This document shows, piece by piece, positions 7,204 to 15,660 of a DNA stretch of 21,524 nt. This DNA comes from Candidatus Omnitrophota bacterium. GTDB taxonomy: Bacteria > Omnitrophota > Koll11 > Zapsychrales > Fredricksoniimonadaceae. Location of the stretch: NCBI GenBank assembly GCA_023247595.1, contig JAHFGF010000005.1:1-21524 (forward strand), read 5' to 3'. Position 1 is the stretch's first letter. Each line of letters begins with the position of its first letter. The notes beneath the pieces are model-generated. The model had not been told where the DNA came from. It searched no databases and was given only the letters and a program-made list of their open reading frames with translations. Position numbers and translations under genes: made by a program.

Positions 7204-8952
7204 ATGAAAAAGATTTTACAAACAATTGTTTTGGTTTGTATGTGTGCGGTCAACGCTATTGCTTCTGAAAACCTTCTTTGGGAAGCCAAGCTGCCCGAGA
7301 AAATGGCGTGGAATCAACTGACTTTTGCCGGCACGCTTCTGGTCGGTTCAACAACTTCAATTACCAGTTATAATCCAGATACCGGAAAAGAAATGTGGCA
7401 TCGTGATGATTTAACGCGAACAGCGCCGTTTAATGTTCGTGAAATTACGGGATGGCCTATTTTGGTGGTGAGTGATTATGCCGGGTTGGCTGGCTCCAAA
7501 ACGCAATTGTACGGCGTCAATCTGGTTATAGGTGAGAACATTTGGCAGACGGAAAAGATGATGGGTTATCCTATCGGAATTTATCCGGTGCCTTCCAAGA
7601 AAATGTTTGTCTTGTTTTATTCGGGATACACCGAGGAGGATGGAACAGGTATTCAAATGAAGGCCTATGATGCCGAATCCGGCAAAGAACTCTGGACTAA
7701 TAAATTTGCGAAGACAGGCGAGATTGCTCTTCATTTGGCGGATAACGCTACAACATTTTATGCCAAGATGGATTTAAGCGGTCATCAGGATCCCGTAGTT
7801 GAAGGGGATATTATGTTTATTCCTTTTACCGGTGTCAGTGCTGTTGATTTGAATACCGGTTCGCTTAAATGGGAGGTTAAGTTTAAACCGGCGCATAAAA
7901 GTTTAAAGAAAGCGTATGCGCCGTTGTACTTTGAAGGCGATACAGTTTACGCAACCGGCGGCGGAGTTGTTTACGCGATTGACAAAGCCAATGGAACGAT
8001 CAAATGGCAAACCGAAAAGGTCCGTTCTGGTTTGATTGCGCAGATTATTGTTGCGCAAGATATGGTGTTGGCGCGTCTGGGGGGTAATTTCTTTGATCAG
8101 GGTTCTAAAAAGTTTACCCTTGATGCGCCGTTGGGTGTCATGGCCTATGATAAATCCACAGGCAAAGAATTATGGGAATACAAAGGCGCCAAAAATGGAA
8201 TTACTAATCTTGTTTTATTGCCGGACGCCAATACGGTTATGTTTGCCGATGGTGATTATCTAAAAGGCATTGATGCTAAAAGTACCGGCGTTGTTAAAGA
8301 GGCGTTCAAGCAGAAATTGGAATTCACCCGTTCCATCGGCGGAACCGAAGTTGCGGCAGCGGGTGTCAAAGCTTTGACCGGTGGTATTGGCGGTATGCTT
8401 AAAGCTGGGGTCAAACTGGCAAATCGCAAAGATCGCATGGATATCCCGGTTGCGGTCACGACTCAGAATGACGGAGCTTTGGTCGTCCGTGGACGTCAGC
8501 ATTTAATTGGATTTGATCCCAACACAAAAGAAGTTAAGTGGTCGTTGTATTTTGCCGCTCCAGGGGCTTCCAATTTTGAATTTATCGCGATGACGGCTCT
8601 GACGGCATTTTCAACGCTGAGTTACCAGGTTGGTTACGCCTCAGGTTCCTACAGCCAGTCTGGTGCCACTAAAGGTATTGAAAAGGTTTGGGGGGATTTG
8701 GACAAGGTTGTGGCCAGACGCTATGAAGCCAGTCAATCCACACAGGGACATGCTTATGTACTTACAAATGTCGAAGAAGATGGAAAAAAAGGGATTGGTT
8801 TGACTGCAATTAATTTGAATAACGGAGAAACCGATAATCAGATTATTTTGAATTCAAAGAATCCGGATTATACGGTGGATGAACTTGAAGGTAAATTGTA
8901 TTTCTTTAAGAATGATTCAGATTTAAAGGTTTACTCCTTGAATAAGCAATAA
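7204..8952 (+). CDS. Secreted PQQ-type beta-propeller repeat protein
   Basis: 582 residues with a Sec signal peptide (MKKILQTIVLVCMCAVNAIA, cut about residue 21). At least six propeller-blade signatures of the form [N/D/S]-x-x-[T/S]-G-K-x-x-W are visible: PDTGKEMWH, AESGKELWT, LNTGSLKWE, KANGTIKWQ, KSTGKELWE and TKEVKWS. This is the PQQ_2/BamB-like fold, used for protein-protein scaffolding or quinone-enzyme active sites. No quinoprotein dehydrogenase catalytic residues or haem motif are evident, so a non-enzymatic envelope role is more likely. Two non-blade insertions interrupt the propeller: a Gly/Ala-rich stretch near residues 380-415 and a hydrophobic segment near 457-496. The RBS is AAAGAAAGG. 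A strong terminator follows, which makes this the end of a transcription unit. Confidence 0.85.
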   Translation: MKKILQTIVLVCMCAVNAIASENLLWEAKLPEKMAWNQLTFAGTLLVGSTTSITSYNPDTGKEMWHRDDLTRTAPFNVREITGWPILVVSDYAGLAGSKTQLYGVNLVIGENIWQTEKMMGYPIGIYPVPSKKMFVLFYSGYTEEDGTGIQMKAYDAESGKELWTNKFAKTGEIALHLADNATTFYAKMDLSGHQDPVVEGDIMFIPFTGVSAVDLNTGSLKWEVKFKPAHKSLKKAYAPLYFEGDTVYATGGGVVYAIDKANGTIKWQTEKVRSGLIAQIIVAQDMVLARLGGNFFDQGSKKFTLDAPLGVMAYDKSTGKELWEYKGAKNGITNLVLLPDANTVMFADGDYLKGIDAKSTGVVKEAFKQKLEFTRSIGGTEVAAAGVKALTGGIGGMLKAGVKLANRKDRMDIPVAVTTQNDGALVVRGRQHLIGFDPNTKEVKWSLYFAAPGASNFEFIAMTALTAFSTLSYQVGYASGSYSQSGATKGIEKVWGDLDKVVARRYEASQSTQGHAYVLTNVEEDGKKGIGLTAINLNNGETDNQIILNSKNPDYTVDELEGKLYFFKNDSDLKVYSLNKQ

Positions 8953-8973
8953 TATTTAAAATATGGATTAACG

Positions 8974-9010
8974 AAAGCCCTGCTGATATGTTCAGCAGGG
9001 CTTTTTGTTT
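8974..9010 (+). terminator. Rho-independent terminator after the propeller gene
   Basis: A perfect 13-bp stem, AAAGCCCTGCTGA (8974-8986) with TCAGCAGGGCTTT (8992-9004), has a 5-base loop and is followed by a T-rich tract. Confidence 0.93.
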
Positions 9011-9023
9011 GTCGATTTTTATC

Positions 9024-9052
9024 TTGTTTCCGTCAGGACTTAGATATAAAAT
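9024..9052 (+). promoter_or_regulatory. Possible sigma-70 promoter for the 9084 gene
   Basis: TTGTTT (9024-9029), 17 bp, TAAAAT (9047-9052). It is a moderate match placed right after the terminator and 32 bp before the next start, where a promoter is expected. Confidence 0.4.
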
Positions 9053-9083
9053 CAACCATGATTTTTATAAATCTTGAGGGCTT

Positions 9084-10028
9084 ATGATTAACATGAATCG
9101 ATTTTTTTTAATTGTCTTTTGTCTGGTCTGTTTTACTGTGCCGTCAGGTTTTTCCGCCGAGGATGTTACAGAACATGCGAAACAATTAATCAACGATTAT
9201 ATTCTGGCTGCGCGCGGTAATGACGCCAAGGAAATACAATCTTCCTGGAAGGCCCTCAATAATAATCCAGAAGCTTTAAATTATATGCGTGGCAATCTTC
9301 CCAAGCTTGATTATTTGTTTCGAGTCCGCGGTTTATATATGCAGCTTGAACAAATCCAAGTAAGCCGTCCGGAATATTTCGGCGGCGATAATCCAACCGC
9401 TACGATTAATCAATCCGTCAATGCGTTGAAACGCGATTTATCCCCTCAAGCAGTTGTTGAAGTTCCCAAGTTTTCCATCAGTGAGAAAGACAAAAGCTTG
9501 CGCCGGACCAACCGAGATATTGTTATGGACTCGCAAGGGCAAACGAAGATTGATAACCGCGCCATTGCTTTGGGTAATCCCAACCAAAATCGAATCAGTA
9601 ATGAGGAAATTGTTGAAAGCCGAAAAGATCGGATGTTTTCTTCAAAGTTTCAGCAAGCGCCAGGCGAATTAGTTCCGCGGGGTAATAGTTTTCCAAAATC
9701 AAAACCAACTCCAGTTTCGGATGCTGTGGTTAGAGGATTGGCTTCCCGATTAACATTTCAAAACAGTTCGGATCAAACGCAAACCGTTGATATATATCTC
9801 AATGATGCGTTAGTGGGTCGTGAGGTAAGTGTTTCAGCGCGTGGACGGACTTTTGATGTGTATTTTGTTCAGGGTGTCAACAAAATGCAAATCATAAGCA
9901 GTCAAAAATCCGCTGCCGAGGCCGGACGTCTCGAAATTTCATTAGAAGGTATTGTTTTTCAAAAAGAACCGGACTGGTCGATTCAATCCGGTCAAACACG
10001 TGAGTGGACTATTGAAGCCAGTATTTAA
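9084..10028 (+). CDS. Exported protein of unknown function
   Basis: 314 residues with a Sec signal peptide (hydrophobic core FFLIVFCLVCFTV, cleavage near GFSA-ED). Residues about 27-115 are helical (AKQLINDYILAARGNDAKEI). A polar, low-complexity linker (about 120-215) is rich in Asn, Arg, Ser and Lys. Residues 215-314 form a beta-sandwich-like module with alternating hydrophobics (SRLTFQNSSDQTQTVDIYLN, RTFDVYFVQGVNKMQII) and end in WTIEASI. I do not recognise the family. Two starts are possible: ATG 9084, which is 3 bases after GAGGG, and ATG 9093, which is 12 bases after it. The next gene follows after 16 bases with its own RBS, so this probably heads an operon. Confidence 0.7.
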   Translation: MINMNRFFLIVFCLVCFTVPSGFSAEDVTEHAKQLINDYILAARGNDAKEIQSSWKALNNNPEALNYMRGNLPKLDYLFRVRGLYMQLEQIQVSRPEYFGGDNPTATINQSVNALKRDLSPQAVVEVPKFSISEKDKSLRRTNRDIVMDSQGQTKIDNRAIALGNPNQNRISNEEIVESRKDRMFSSKFQQAPGELVPRGNSFPKSKPTPVSDAVVRGLASRLTFQNSSDQTQTVDIYLNDALVGREVSVSARGRTFDVYFVQGVNKMQIISSQKSAAEAGRLEISLEGIVFQKEPDWSIQSGQTREWTIEASI

Positions 10029-10044
10029 ATTGGAGGAATTGTAA

Positions 10045-10542
10045 GTGGATAATCAAGGCAAACGATTAATTCAGGAAATGATGCGGGATATGAAAGTCAG
10101 CAAAATTATGACGACCCGTGTTTTTTCTATTCGAGAAGATGCCAACCTAAGCCATGCGGTTCGTCTGTTTACGGATCAGACTTTGACTCACTTGCCGGTG
10201 GTTGATGTGAATAATAAAGTCGTTGGTCTGTTAAGTCATATGTATGTTTATAAAACTCAAGCTCCCCGTCGATTTGTTGAAGGGGAAATCACAGCAGTGC
10301 CGGACATGCTCATGGATGGCGACAGTTTTTATCTCAAGGAAACGCTAGATCAGTTTTATTTGAAAAATGTCATGAAGAAAGATCCTTTAACAGTGAATCA
10401 AAATGAAAGTTTAGCCGTTGCGGTTCATTTTATGGCTAACCGGCGCATTGGTTGTATTCCTGTCGTTGATGATTTAAAAAATTTGGTGGGGATTGTTACC
10501 AACCAAGATATTATTAATTTTTTGGCGATGATGCTGATTTAG
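10045..10542 (+). CDS. CBS-domain pair protein
   Basis: 165 residues, GTG start with RBS GGAGG 8 bases upstream. It is essentially one Bateman module. CBS1 (about residues 18-72) has VSKIMTTRVFSIREDANLSH and LPVVDVNNKVVGLLS. CBS2 (about 108-165) has VKNVMKKDPLTVNQNESLAV and IPVVDDLKNLVGIVTNQDI. Such modules bind adenine nucleotides and regulate partners. No catalytic domain is attached, so a partner must be a separate protein. It sits between an exported orphan and a WG-repeat membrane protein, separated from the latter by 13 bases. Confidence 0.9.
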   Translation: MDNQGKRLIQEMMRDMKVSKIMTTRVFSIREDANLSHAVRLFTDQTLTHLPVVDVNNKVVGLLSHMYVYKTQAPRRFVEGEITAVPDMLMDGDSFYLKETLDQFYLKNVMKKDPLTVNQNESLAVAVHFMANRRIGCIPVVDDLKNLVGIVTNQDIINFLAMMLI

Positions 10543-10555
10543 GAGAGATGTTAGC

Positions 10556-11746
10556 GTGCTCTTTCGGGAACGGATTGTCATCACAATAATGTTTACTTAT
10601 GTGATTCTTAGCTTCATTGACATTTTAACGCCGAAGGGCAATGAATTCTGGGAAAAGCATATTGGTTTTTCCGGACGTTATGCCATCATGCAGGGGGAAA
10701 AAGTTGGTTATGTCAATGGCCGGTGCCGCCTCGTCATTCCGCCGCGTTTTGATCAAGCGGAAAATTATTTTAAAGATGGATTGTCGCCGGCCATGTATAA
10801 CAAAAAATGGGGTTATATTGATTCAAAAGGTAAGTGGTTTATTACGCCGAGTTATCTTTGGGCCAGTGAGTTTAAAGAAAACCGCGCGTATATTCTGGTG
10901 CATTCCAGTGAACGCGCCGGCCAGCTAAAATATGGATTTATCGACCCTCAAGGCAAATTGGTTGTTCCTGCCATTTACGCGCGCGTTAATAATTTTTCCG
11001 AAGGCGCTGCCGCTGTTATGTCGGCGGGCGTTTGGGGTTTTATAAAAGACAACGGTGAGTGGTTAAACAGCCAGCGTTTTGAAGAAGTTAAAGATTTTTC
11101 AGATGGATTGGCTGCTGCCAAAGAAAAGGGATTGTGGGGATTTGTCGACCGTTCCGGGATTTTTATTATTCGTCCGCAATTTGACGATGTGAAGTCTTTT
11201 GCTGAAGGATTTGCTCCGGTCAAGGTTAAATCCCGTTGGGGATATCTTAATAGAACTGGACAAATGGCTCTTGAGCCGCGATGGTCGATGGCTAATAATT
11301 TTTCTGACGGGCTGGCTATCGCCGATGGAAATTATATCGACAAAACCGGAAAAATTGCCATTAACGGCGGCCTGTTGGGAGAGATTACAGATTTTTCTGA
11401 GGGTTTTGCCGCGGTTGAAGTGCCGGCCAAACATAAATTTGTAAATAGCAAATGGGGTTATATCGACAAAACCGGAAAATTTTTTATTGGTCCCCGTTTT
11501 GAATTGGCCCGATCGTTTAAAGGCGGTCTGGCCCGTGTGAGCAAAGATAAAAACGGACTTGAGCGTGGATATGTCTTTACCAATGGCAGGCTTGTCTGGG
11601 ACCCGGCGGATTGGGAAAAGTCTGATATTTATAATAGGAATATCCGCATGGGGTTGACCGTAATCGGTTTTTTTCTGGGTATTGTTGTCTTACGGTTTTT
11701 AAAAAGCAGAAACAGAAACCTCTATGCCATTCACTCAATTAGTTAA
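10556..11746 (+). CDS. WG-repeat protein flanked by transmembrane helices
   Basis: 396 residues, GTG start after GGAGAG. A transmembrane helix near the N-terminus (IVITIMFTYVILSFIDIL, about residues 8-25) and another near the C-terminus (MGLTVIGFFLGIVVLRFL, about 363-380) enclose roughly eight WG repeats of about 35-40 residues. Units begin at WGYIDSKGK, YGFIDPQGK, WGFIKDNGE, WGFVDRSGI, WGYLNRTGQ, NYIDKTGKI and WGYIDKTGK, with diverged first and last copies. Each unit has the usual G-Y-I-D-x-x-G-K...P-x-[F/Y]...F-x-[D/E]-G-[L/F]-A shape. WG repeats are beta-structured and thought to mediate binding; the ligand is unknown. The topology suggests a repeat domain tethered to the membrane at both ends. 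Confidence 0.9.
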   Translation: MLFRERIVITIMFTYVILSFIDILTPKGNEFWEKHIGFSGRYAIMQGEKVGYVNGRCRLVIPPRFDQAENYFKDGLSPAMYNKKWGYIDSKGKWFITPSYLWASEFKENRAYILVHSSERAGQLKYGFIDPQGKLVVPAIYARVNNFSEGAAAVMSAGVWGFIKDNGEWLNSQRFEEVKDFSDGLAAAKEKGLWGFVDRSGIFIIRPQFDDVKSFAEGFAPVKVKSRWGYLNRTGQMALEPRWSMANNFSDGLAIADGNYIDKTGKIAINGGLLGEITDFSEGFAAVEVPAKHKFVNSKWGYIDKTGKFFIGPRFELARSFKGGLARVSKDKNGLERGYVFTNGRLVWDPADWEKSDIYNRNIRMGLTVIGFFLGIVVLRFLKSRNRNLYAIHSIS

Positions 11747-11764
11747 TCGAGCAGGCGGTTAGTC

Positions 11765-12223
11765 GTGATTTATGACAGGTTGGAGCACCTTCATCGTTAT
11801 GCCATTTCCTATGTGGAAGATGTCCGTGCCTTTCTTAACAGAAAAGATTTGCTTCTCATCAAAGAATCTGAAATAGAATTAAAAGGCCGCGATTTATTTG
11901 TTCGCGTCATGCGTTACACGCCTAAGTCTGTTTCTGAAAATAAATTTGAAACCCATCGGATTTACGCGGATATTCAAGTGGTGTTAGAAGGCCGTGAACT
12001 GATGCAGACGGCCCCCGTCAATGAATTGCAGCCTTTGACAGAGTATCAGCCAGAAAAGGATTATCAGTTTTATCGTGCGGAGCATAATATTTCCAGTTTA
12101 ATTGTGGAGCGTAATGCCTTTGTTGTATTTTTCCCTGGCGAGGCGCACCGTCCATCTTGTTTAGTTGAAAAAGATGACGGGGAAGTCTTTAAACTGGTTT
12201 TTAAAGTAAGGGTGCAGTCATGA
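11765..12223 (+). CDS. YhcH/YjgK/YiaL family (DUF386) protein
   Basis: 152 residues, GTG start with AGGCGG 6 bases upstream. A cupin-like beta-barrel family related to the EbgC beta subunit, often placed with sialic-acid or sugar catabolism and suspected to act on sugar anomers. Conserved landmarks are visible: [15 protein letters not shown] (His and Asp of the metal-site region), EKDYQFY, and [18 protein letters not shown] [13 protein letters not shown] near residues 120-132. No sugar catabolic genes are nearby, so the substrate is open. The stop overlaps the next ATG (ATGA), which implies translational coupling. Confidence 0.88.
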   Translation: MIYDRLEHLHRYAISYVEDVRAFLNRKDLLLIKESEIELKGRDLFVRVMRYTPKSVSENKFETHRIYADIQVVLEGRELMQTAPVNELQPLTEYQPEKDYQFYRAEHNISSLIVERNAFVVFFPGEAHRPSCLVEKDDGEVFKLVFKVRVQS

Positions 12224-12843
12224 GGGATGTAGCGCCGGGTTTGTATCGGCATTATAAGGGAAGTATGTATGAGGTGGTGGATGTTTCAAGGCATAGTGAA
12301 ACACTTGAAGAGTTGGTCGTTTACCGGGCTTTATATAAAACTGAATTTGGAGAAGGTTCTTTGTGGGTAAGGCCTAAGGTTATGTTTTGCGAGGAAGTTG
12401 TTATTGAAGGAATCAAACAGCCGAGATTTCAATGGTTCGGTCAATCTAATCAAGGGGGCTTTATGCAGAGGAAAAATCTATCTACCGGTTCTAAGTGGGA
12501 ACCGATTATTGGATATTCGCGTTTGGTTAAAACCGGCCAGCAGATTTTTGTGTCAGGAACAACCGGTAGCGGACCCGACGGAAAAGTCACTGGCGATGCC
12601 TACGCGCAGACGAAGCAGGCCATAAAAAATATTGAGGCCGCTTTAAAACAGGTGGGAGCAGGACTTAAAGATGTTGTCCGCACGCGCATTTACTGCACAG
12701 ATATTTCCCAATGGGAATCCATCGGCAAGGCGCACGGAGAATTTTTTAGCGAAATCCGTCCCGCAACCGCGATGGTTGAAGTGAGTAAATTAATTTCGCC
12801 CGAAATGCTTATTGAAATTGAAGCGGACGCTGTTGTGAATTAA
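12220..12843 (+). CDS. DUF1653-RidA (YjgF) fusion protein
   Basis: 207 residues. Residues 1-72 are a DUF1653 domain ([48 protein letters not shown]). Residues 82-207 are a RidA/YjgF/UK114 domain ([49 protein letters not shown]). In RidA enzymes an Arg in the PARSxVEV segment is needed for imine and enamine deamination. Here that segment is PATAMVEV with Thr183, so RidA-type activity is unlikely and it belongs to a non-RidA Rid subgroup. Met82 (ATG 12463) is preceded by AGGGGG with normal spacing, so the RidA part could also be made alone. The start overlaps the YhcH stop by four bases. Confidence 0.85.
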   Translation: MRDVAPGLYRHYKGSMYEVVDVSRHSETLEELVVYRALYKTEFGEGSLWVRPKVMFCEEVVIEGIKQPRFQWFGQSNQGGFMQRKNLSTGSKWEPIIGYSRLVKTGQQIFVSGTTGSGPDGKVTGDAYAQTKQAIKNIEAALKQVGAGLKDVVRTRIYCTDISQWESIGKAHGEFFSEIRPATAMVEVSKLISPEMLIEIEADAVVN

Positions 12844-12858
12844 GAAATGGATTTTAAA

Positions 12859-13614
12859 ATGAAATTAATTTCATGGAACGTCAACGGCCTTCGGGCGGCT
12901 ATTAAAAAAGGGTTTGCGGATTTTGTGAACCAAGAGAAGCCGGATATTCTTTGTCTGCAGGAAACAAAAGCCCCGTGCGCTGCCATTGATACTGGTTTAA
13001 GCGGATATGAACAGTATTGGAACCACGCGCAAAAACCAGGATATTCGGGAACAGCCGTATTTAGCAAGGTCAAGCCTTTGCAAGTCACAAATGGTTTGGG
13101 AATTGAAAAACACGACGCAGAAGGCAGGGTGATCACCTGTGAATATAAAGATTTCTTTCTTGTGAATGTCTATGTGCCGAATTCTAAGCGTGAGTTAGAA
13201 AGGCTTCCGTATCGTCATAAGGAATGGGACATTGATTTTTTAAGTCATTTGAAAAAACTTGAAAAAAAGAAACCCGTTGTTTTTTGCGGGGATTTAAATG
13301 TGGCGCATCAGGAGATTGACTTGACGTATCCGAAAGCCAACGTGAATAGTCATGGTTTTACGCCGCAGGAACGGGAAGGATTCGATAACATTGTTAAGGC
13401 GGGTTTTATTGATACGTTTCGTGAATTTGAAAAGAATGGCGGTCATTACACGTGGTGGAGCCCCATGAGTAATTGCCGCGCCAAGGACATCGGCTGGCGG
13501 ATCGACTATTTTTGCGTGTCGCAAAAATTGCGTCCGAAATTAAATAAAGCGTGGATTTTAAAAACCGTAATGGGATCGGATCATTGTCCGGTTGGAATGG
13601 AGATTAATGGATAA
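12859..13614 (+). CDS. xth: Exodeoxyribonuclease III / AP endonuclease
   Basis: A DNA-repair nuclease that cleaves at abasic sites and degrades 3' ends. From the chosen start it is 251 residues, close to the family's usual 250-270. Landmarks in order: MKLISWNVNGLRA (catalytic Asn), CLQETK (metal-binding Glu), VNVYVPNS (Tyr), VVFCGDLNVAHQEIDL (Asp/Asn), THYTWW-like GGHYTWW, GWRIDYFCVS, and SDHCPVG (catalytic Asp-His). I chose ATG 12859 because the family begins MKLISWN; the frame can also start at ATG 12847, which adds MDFK. Its end overlaps the isocitrate dehydrogenase start by 8 bases. Confidence 0.93.
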   Translation: MKLISWNVNGLRAAIKKGFADFVNQEKPDILCLQETKAPCAAIDTGLSGYEQYWNHAQKPGYSGTAVFSKVKPLQVTNGLGIEKHDAEGRVITCEYKDFFLVNVYVPNSKRELERLPYRHKEWDIDFLSHLKKLEKKKPVVFCGDLNVAHQEIDLTYPKANVNSHGFTPQEREGFDNIVKAGFIDTFREFEKNGGHYTWWSPMSNCRAKDIGWRIDYFCVSQKLRPKLNKAWILKTVMGSDHCPVGMEING

Positions 13615-14614
13615 GAAACGAATAACAGTTATTCCTGGAGACGGAATTGGTCCGTCGATCATGGCTTCAACCATTAAAATTTTGGATCAGCTGCAGTGCG
13701 GTTTTGAATATGATTATGCCGATGCCGGCCAGACAGCCTTTGAAAAAAGAGGAGAGCTTCTCCCTCAGGAAACGTTATTTCTCATTAAGAAAAACGCGTT
13801 GGCTATAAAAGGTCCCATCACAACGCCCATTGGGGAAGGTTTTACCTCAATGAACGTAACCCTTCGTAAGACGTTTAATCTTTACGCTAATCTCCGTCCA
13901 GCTCTTTCCTTTCCCGGAACCAAAGCGCGGTATGAAAATATTGACATCGTAACCGTCAGAGAAAATACCGAAGGGATGTATTCCGGCCAGGGACAAACTT
14001 TAACTGAGGGCGGTGAACACGCTGAGGCGGTGAGCGTTGTGACGCATACGGGTTCTGAACGCATTGTCAGGTTTGCTTTTGATATGGCTCGTAAAAACGG
14101 CCGCAAGAAAGTTACAGTTGTCCATAAGGCGAATATTTTAAAATCGACGTCCGGCTTGTTTTTAAAAACAGCGCGTGAGGTTGCCAAGGAATTTCAAGAC
14201 ATCCAATGCACTGAAATGATCGTGGATAATTGCTGCATGCAGTTGGTTATGAATCCGCATCAGTTCGACGTGATTGTGACGACGAATTTATTCGGAGATA
14301 TCATTTCTGATTTATGCGCCGGATTAGTCGGCGGTTTGGGCATGGCGCCGGGCGCTAATATCGGCGAGGACGCGGCTATGTTTGAAGCGGTCCACGGCAG
14401 TGCGCCGGATATTGCGGGAAAAAATATTGCTAATCCGACCGCGCTTTTGTTGGCTGCGGCCATGATGCTGGATTATCTGCGCATGACTCCGCGGGCTAAC
14501 CGTCTGCGTCAGGCCGTACGGGATGTGATCGCTTCCGGTGACCGTGTGACCAGGGACTTAGGCGGAACCGGCACGACGGATGAATTTACACAGGCAGTTA
14601 TTGAAAAATTATAA
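13607..14614 (+). CDS. NAD-type isocitrate dehydrogenase
   Basis: Beta-decarboxylating dehydrogenase of 335 residues, cytoplasmic, converting isocitrate to 2-oxoglutarate in the TCA cycle or glutamate synthesis. Landmarks: [10 protein letters not shown] at the N-terminus, [20 protein letters not shown] and LYANLRPA (substrate loop with Ser and Arg), [21 protein letters not shown] (catalytic Lys), [19 protein letters not shown] (metal-binding Asp), and [20 protein letters not shown]. The S-M-N-V-T-L-R-K substrate loop and short length fit NAD-IDH. Homoisocitrate dehydrogenase is the main alternative and cannot be excluded by eye. The start at 13607 has GGAG at the right distance; a longer frame from 13592 is less likely. 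Confidence 0.85.
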   Translation: MDKKRITVIPGDGIGPSIMASTIKILDQLQCGFEYDYADAGQTAFEKRGELLPQETLFLIKKNALAIKGPITTPIGEGFTSMNVTLRKTFNLYANLRPALSFPGTKARYENIDIVTVRENTEGMYSGQGQTLTEGGEHAEAVSVVTHTGSERIVRFAFDMARKNGRKKVTVVHKANILKSTSGLFLKTAREVAKEFQDIQCTEMIVDNCCMQLVMNPHQFDVIVTTNLFGDIISDLCAGLVGGLGMAPGANIGEDAAMFEAVHGSAPDIAGKNIANPTALLLAAAMMLDYLRMTPRANRLRQAVRDVIASGDRVTRDLGGTGTTDEFTQAVIEKL

Positions 14615-14625
14615 AAGCAGCAGGT

Positions 14626-15660
14626 ATGGTTATGTTTAAACGCGTCTTACTTGCGCTGGTATTTTTTTGCGTTATATGTTTTATAGCTTTATTCGGCATT
14701 TTATATAGTTCATATCTCACGCAACGCGTCGTTGCGTTTGTTCTTCACAAAAATCTTAAAGATTCTGTTGTGGAACAGTTTTCAATTGGGCATCAGAAAT
14801 TTTCATTGCCGGGTCAATTGGATTTACAAGATGTTTCCGTGCGGCTCAAAGCAAAAAGCGGTCCAACGACGCTTAAAATAAAACAGCTTCAAGTGCATTC
14901 GGTGCATCGATTGTTGTGTTTTGCCTCTGAGATTCCGTTGTATGCCAATGATTTCACTTTTGAAACAGATGAAATTCGAGCTAATTTACCCGAAACACAA
15001 GCCACATTAAACTTTAATATGTGGACATTGAGCCGTTGGCAGGCAACAATAGCAAGTCCTGAAATTGAGGCGTATAAATATAAATTTACTCGAGTATCGG
15101 CTCAGCTGGATGGAAGGAGAGGTGAACTGCTCGTTAAAAATATACGCGCGGATTTTTACAAAGGTCAGCTCAACGGACAGTTAAAGCTGACATTAGCCAA
15201 GCAGGCCTGGTATCAGGCGAGTTTTGATTTTTCCGGTGTGGATTTGGGCGCTTTAAAAGAAGCTGATGATGTCATTTCCAAACAGCTTGAAGGTGTGATT
15301 AACGGTGATGTTTCTGTTTCAGGCGATTCCAAACGCATTGATGGCATCGAATTAAAGGTTAAAGTTATCAAGGATGGACGTCTGAGAGCTTCTTTGTTAA
15401 AATTTATTTTGCCGTACATACCGCGAACCGAAGAAACTCAAGTCCTGCAGCAGATGATTAAGAAAGATTTAAAAGTCCCTGTTGAATCAGCGGATGTTGA
15501 ATTTAAAAGTATTGATAGCCAGAAATTATCCGGAACGGTTCATTTGGGCGTCAAAAAGTTGAATTTAAATTTGAATCTTCCGGTGGATGTCCTCTTTGAT
15601 GGGAATATTTTTGGGTTGATTAAAAGGTATCAGAAATTAAATGGGGGACAAGATGAGTAA
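14626..15660 (+). CDS. Short AsmA/YdbH-like inner-membrane-anchored protein
   Basis: 344 residues. An N-terminal transmembrane anchor (about 7-28, LLALVFFCVICFIALFGILY) precedes a long periplasmic part with repeated beta strands (FSIGHQKFSLPGQLDLQDVS, LLVKNIRADFYKGQLNGQLK, LEGVINGDVSVSGDSKRIDG, KLSGTVHLGVKKLNLNLNLP). The style is AsmA-like: amphipathic strands and F-x-x-x-G-x-L/NG-x-G motifs, as in bridge proteins that carry phospholipid across the periplasm. The family assignment is by pattern. The stronger argument is context, because a YnbE-like lipoprotein and a YdbL (DUF1318) protein follow, as in enterobacterial ydbH-ynbE-ydbL. E. coli YdbH is about 880 residues, so this is far shorter and may cover only the C-terminal region or act as an oligomer. 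Confidence 0.6.
   Translation: MVMFKRVLLALVFFCVICFIALFGILYSSYLTQRVVAFVLHKNLKDSVVEQFSIGHQKFSLPGQLDLQDVSVRLKAKSGPTTLKIKQLQVHSVHRLLCFASEIPLYANDFTFETDEIRANLPETQATLNFNMWTLSRWQATIASPEIEAYKYKFTRVSAQLDGRRGELLVKNIRADFYKGQLNGQLKLTLAKQAWYQASFDFSGVDLGALKEADDVISKQLEGVINGDVSVSGDSKRIDGIELKVKVIKDGRLRASLLKFILPYIPRTEETQVLQQMIKKDLKVPVESADVEFKSIDSQKLSGTVHLGVKKLNLNLNLPVDVLFDGNIFGLIKRYQKLNGGQDE

Noticed and set aside
8256..8502. Long open frames on the - strand under the propeller gene, and similar antisense frames elsewhere
   Set aside because: They are shadows of well-supported + strand genes, with no RBS and no recognisable domains.
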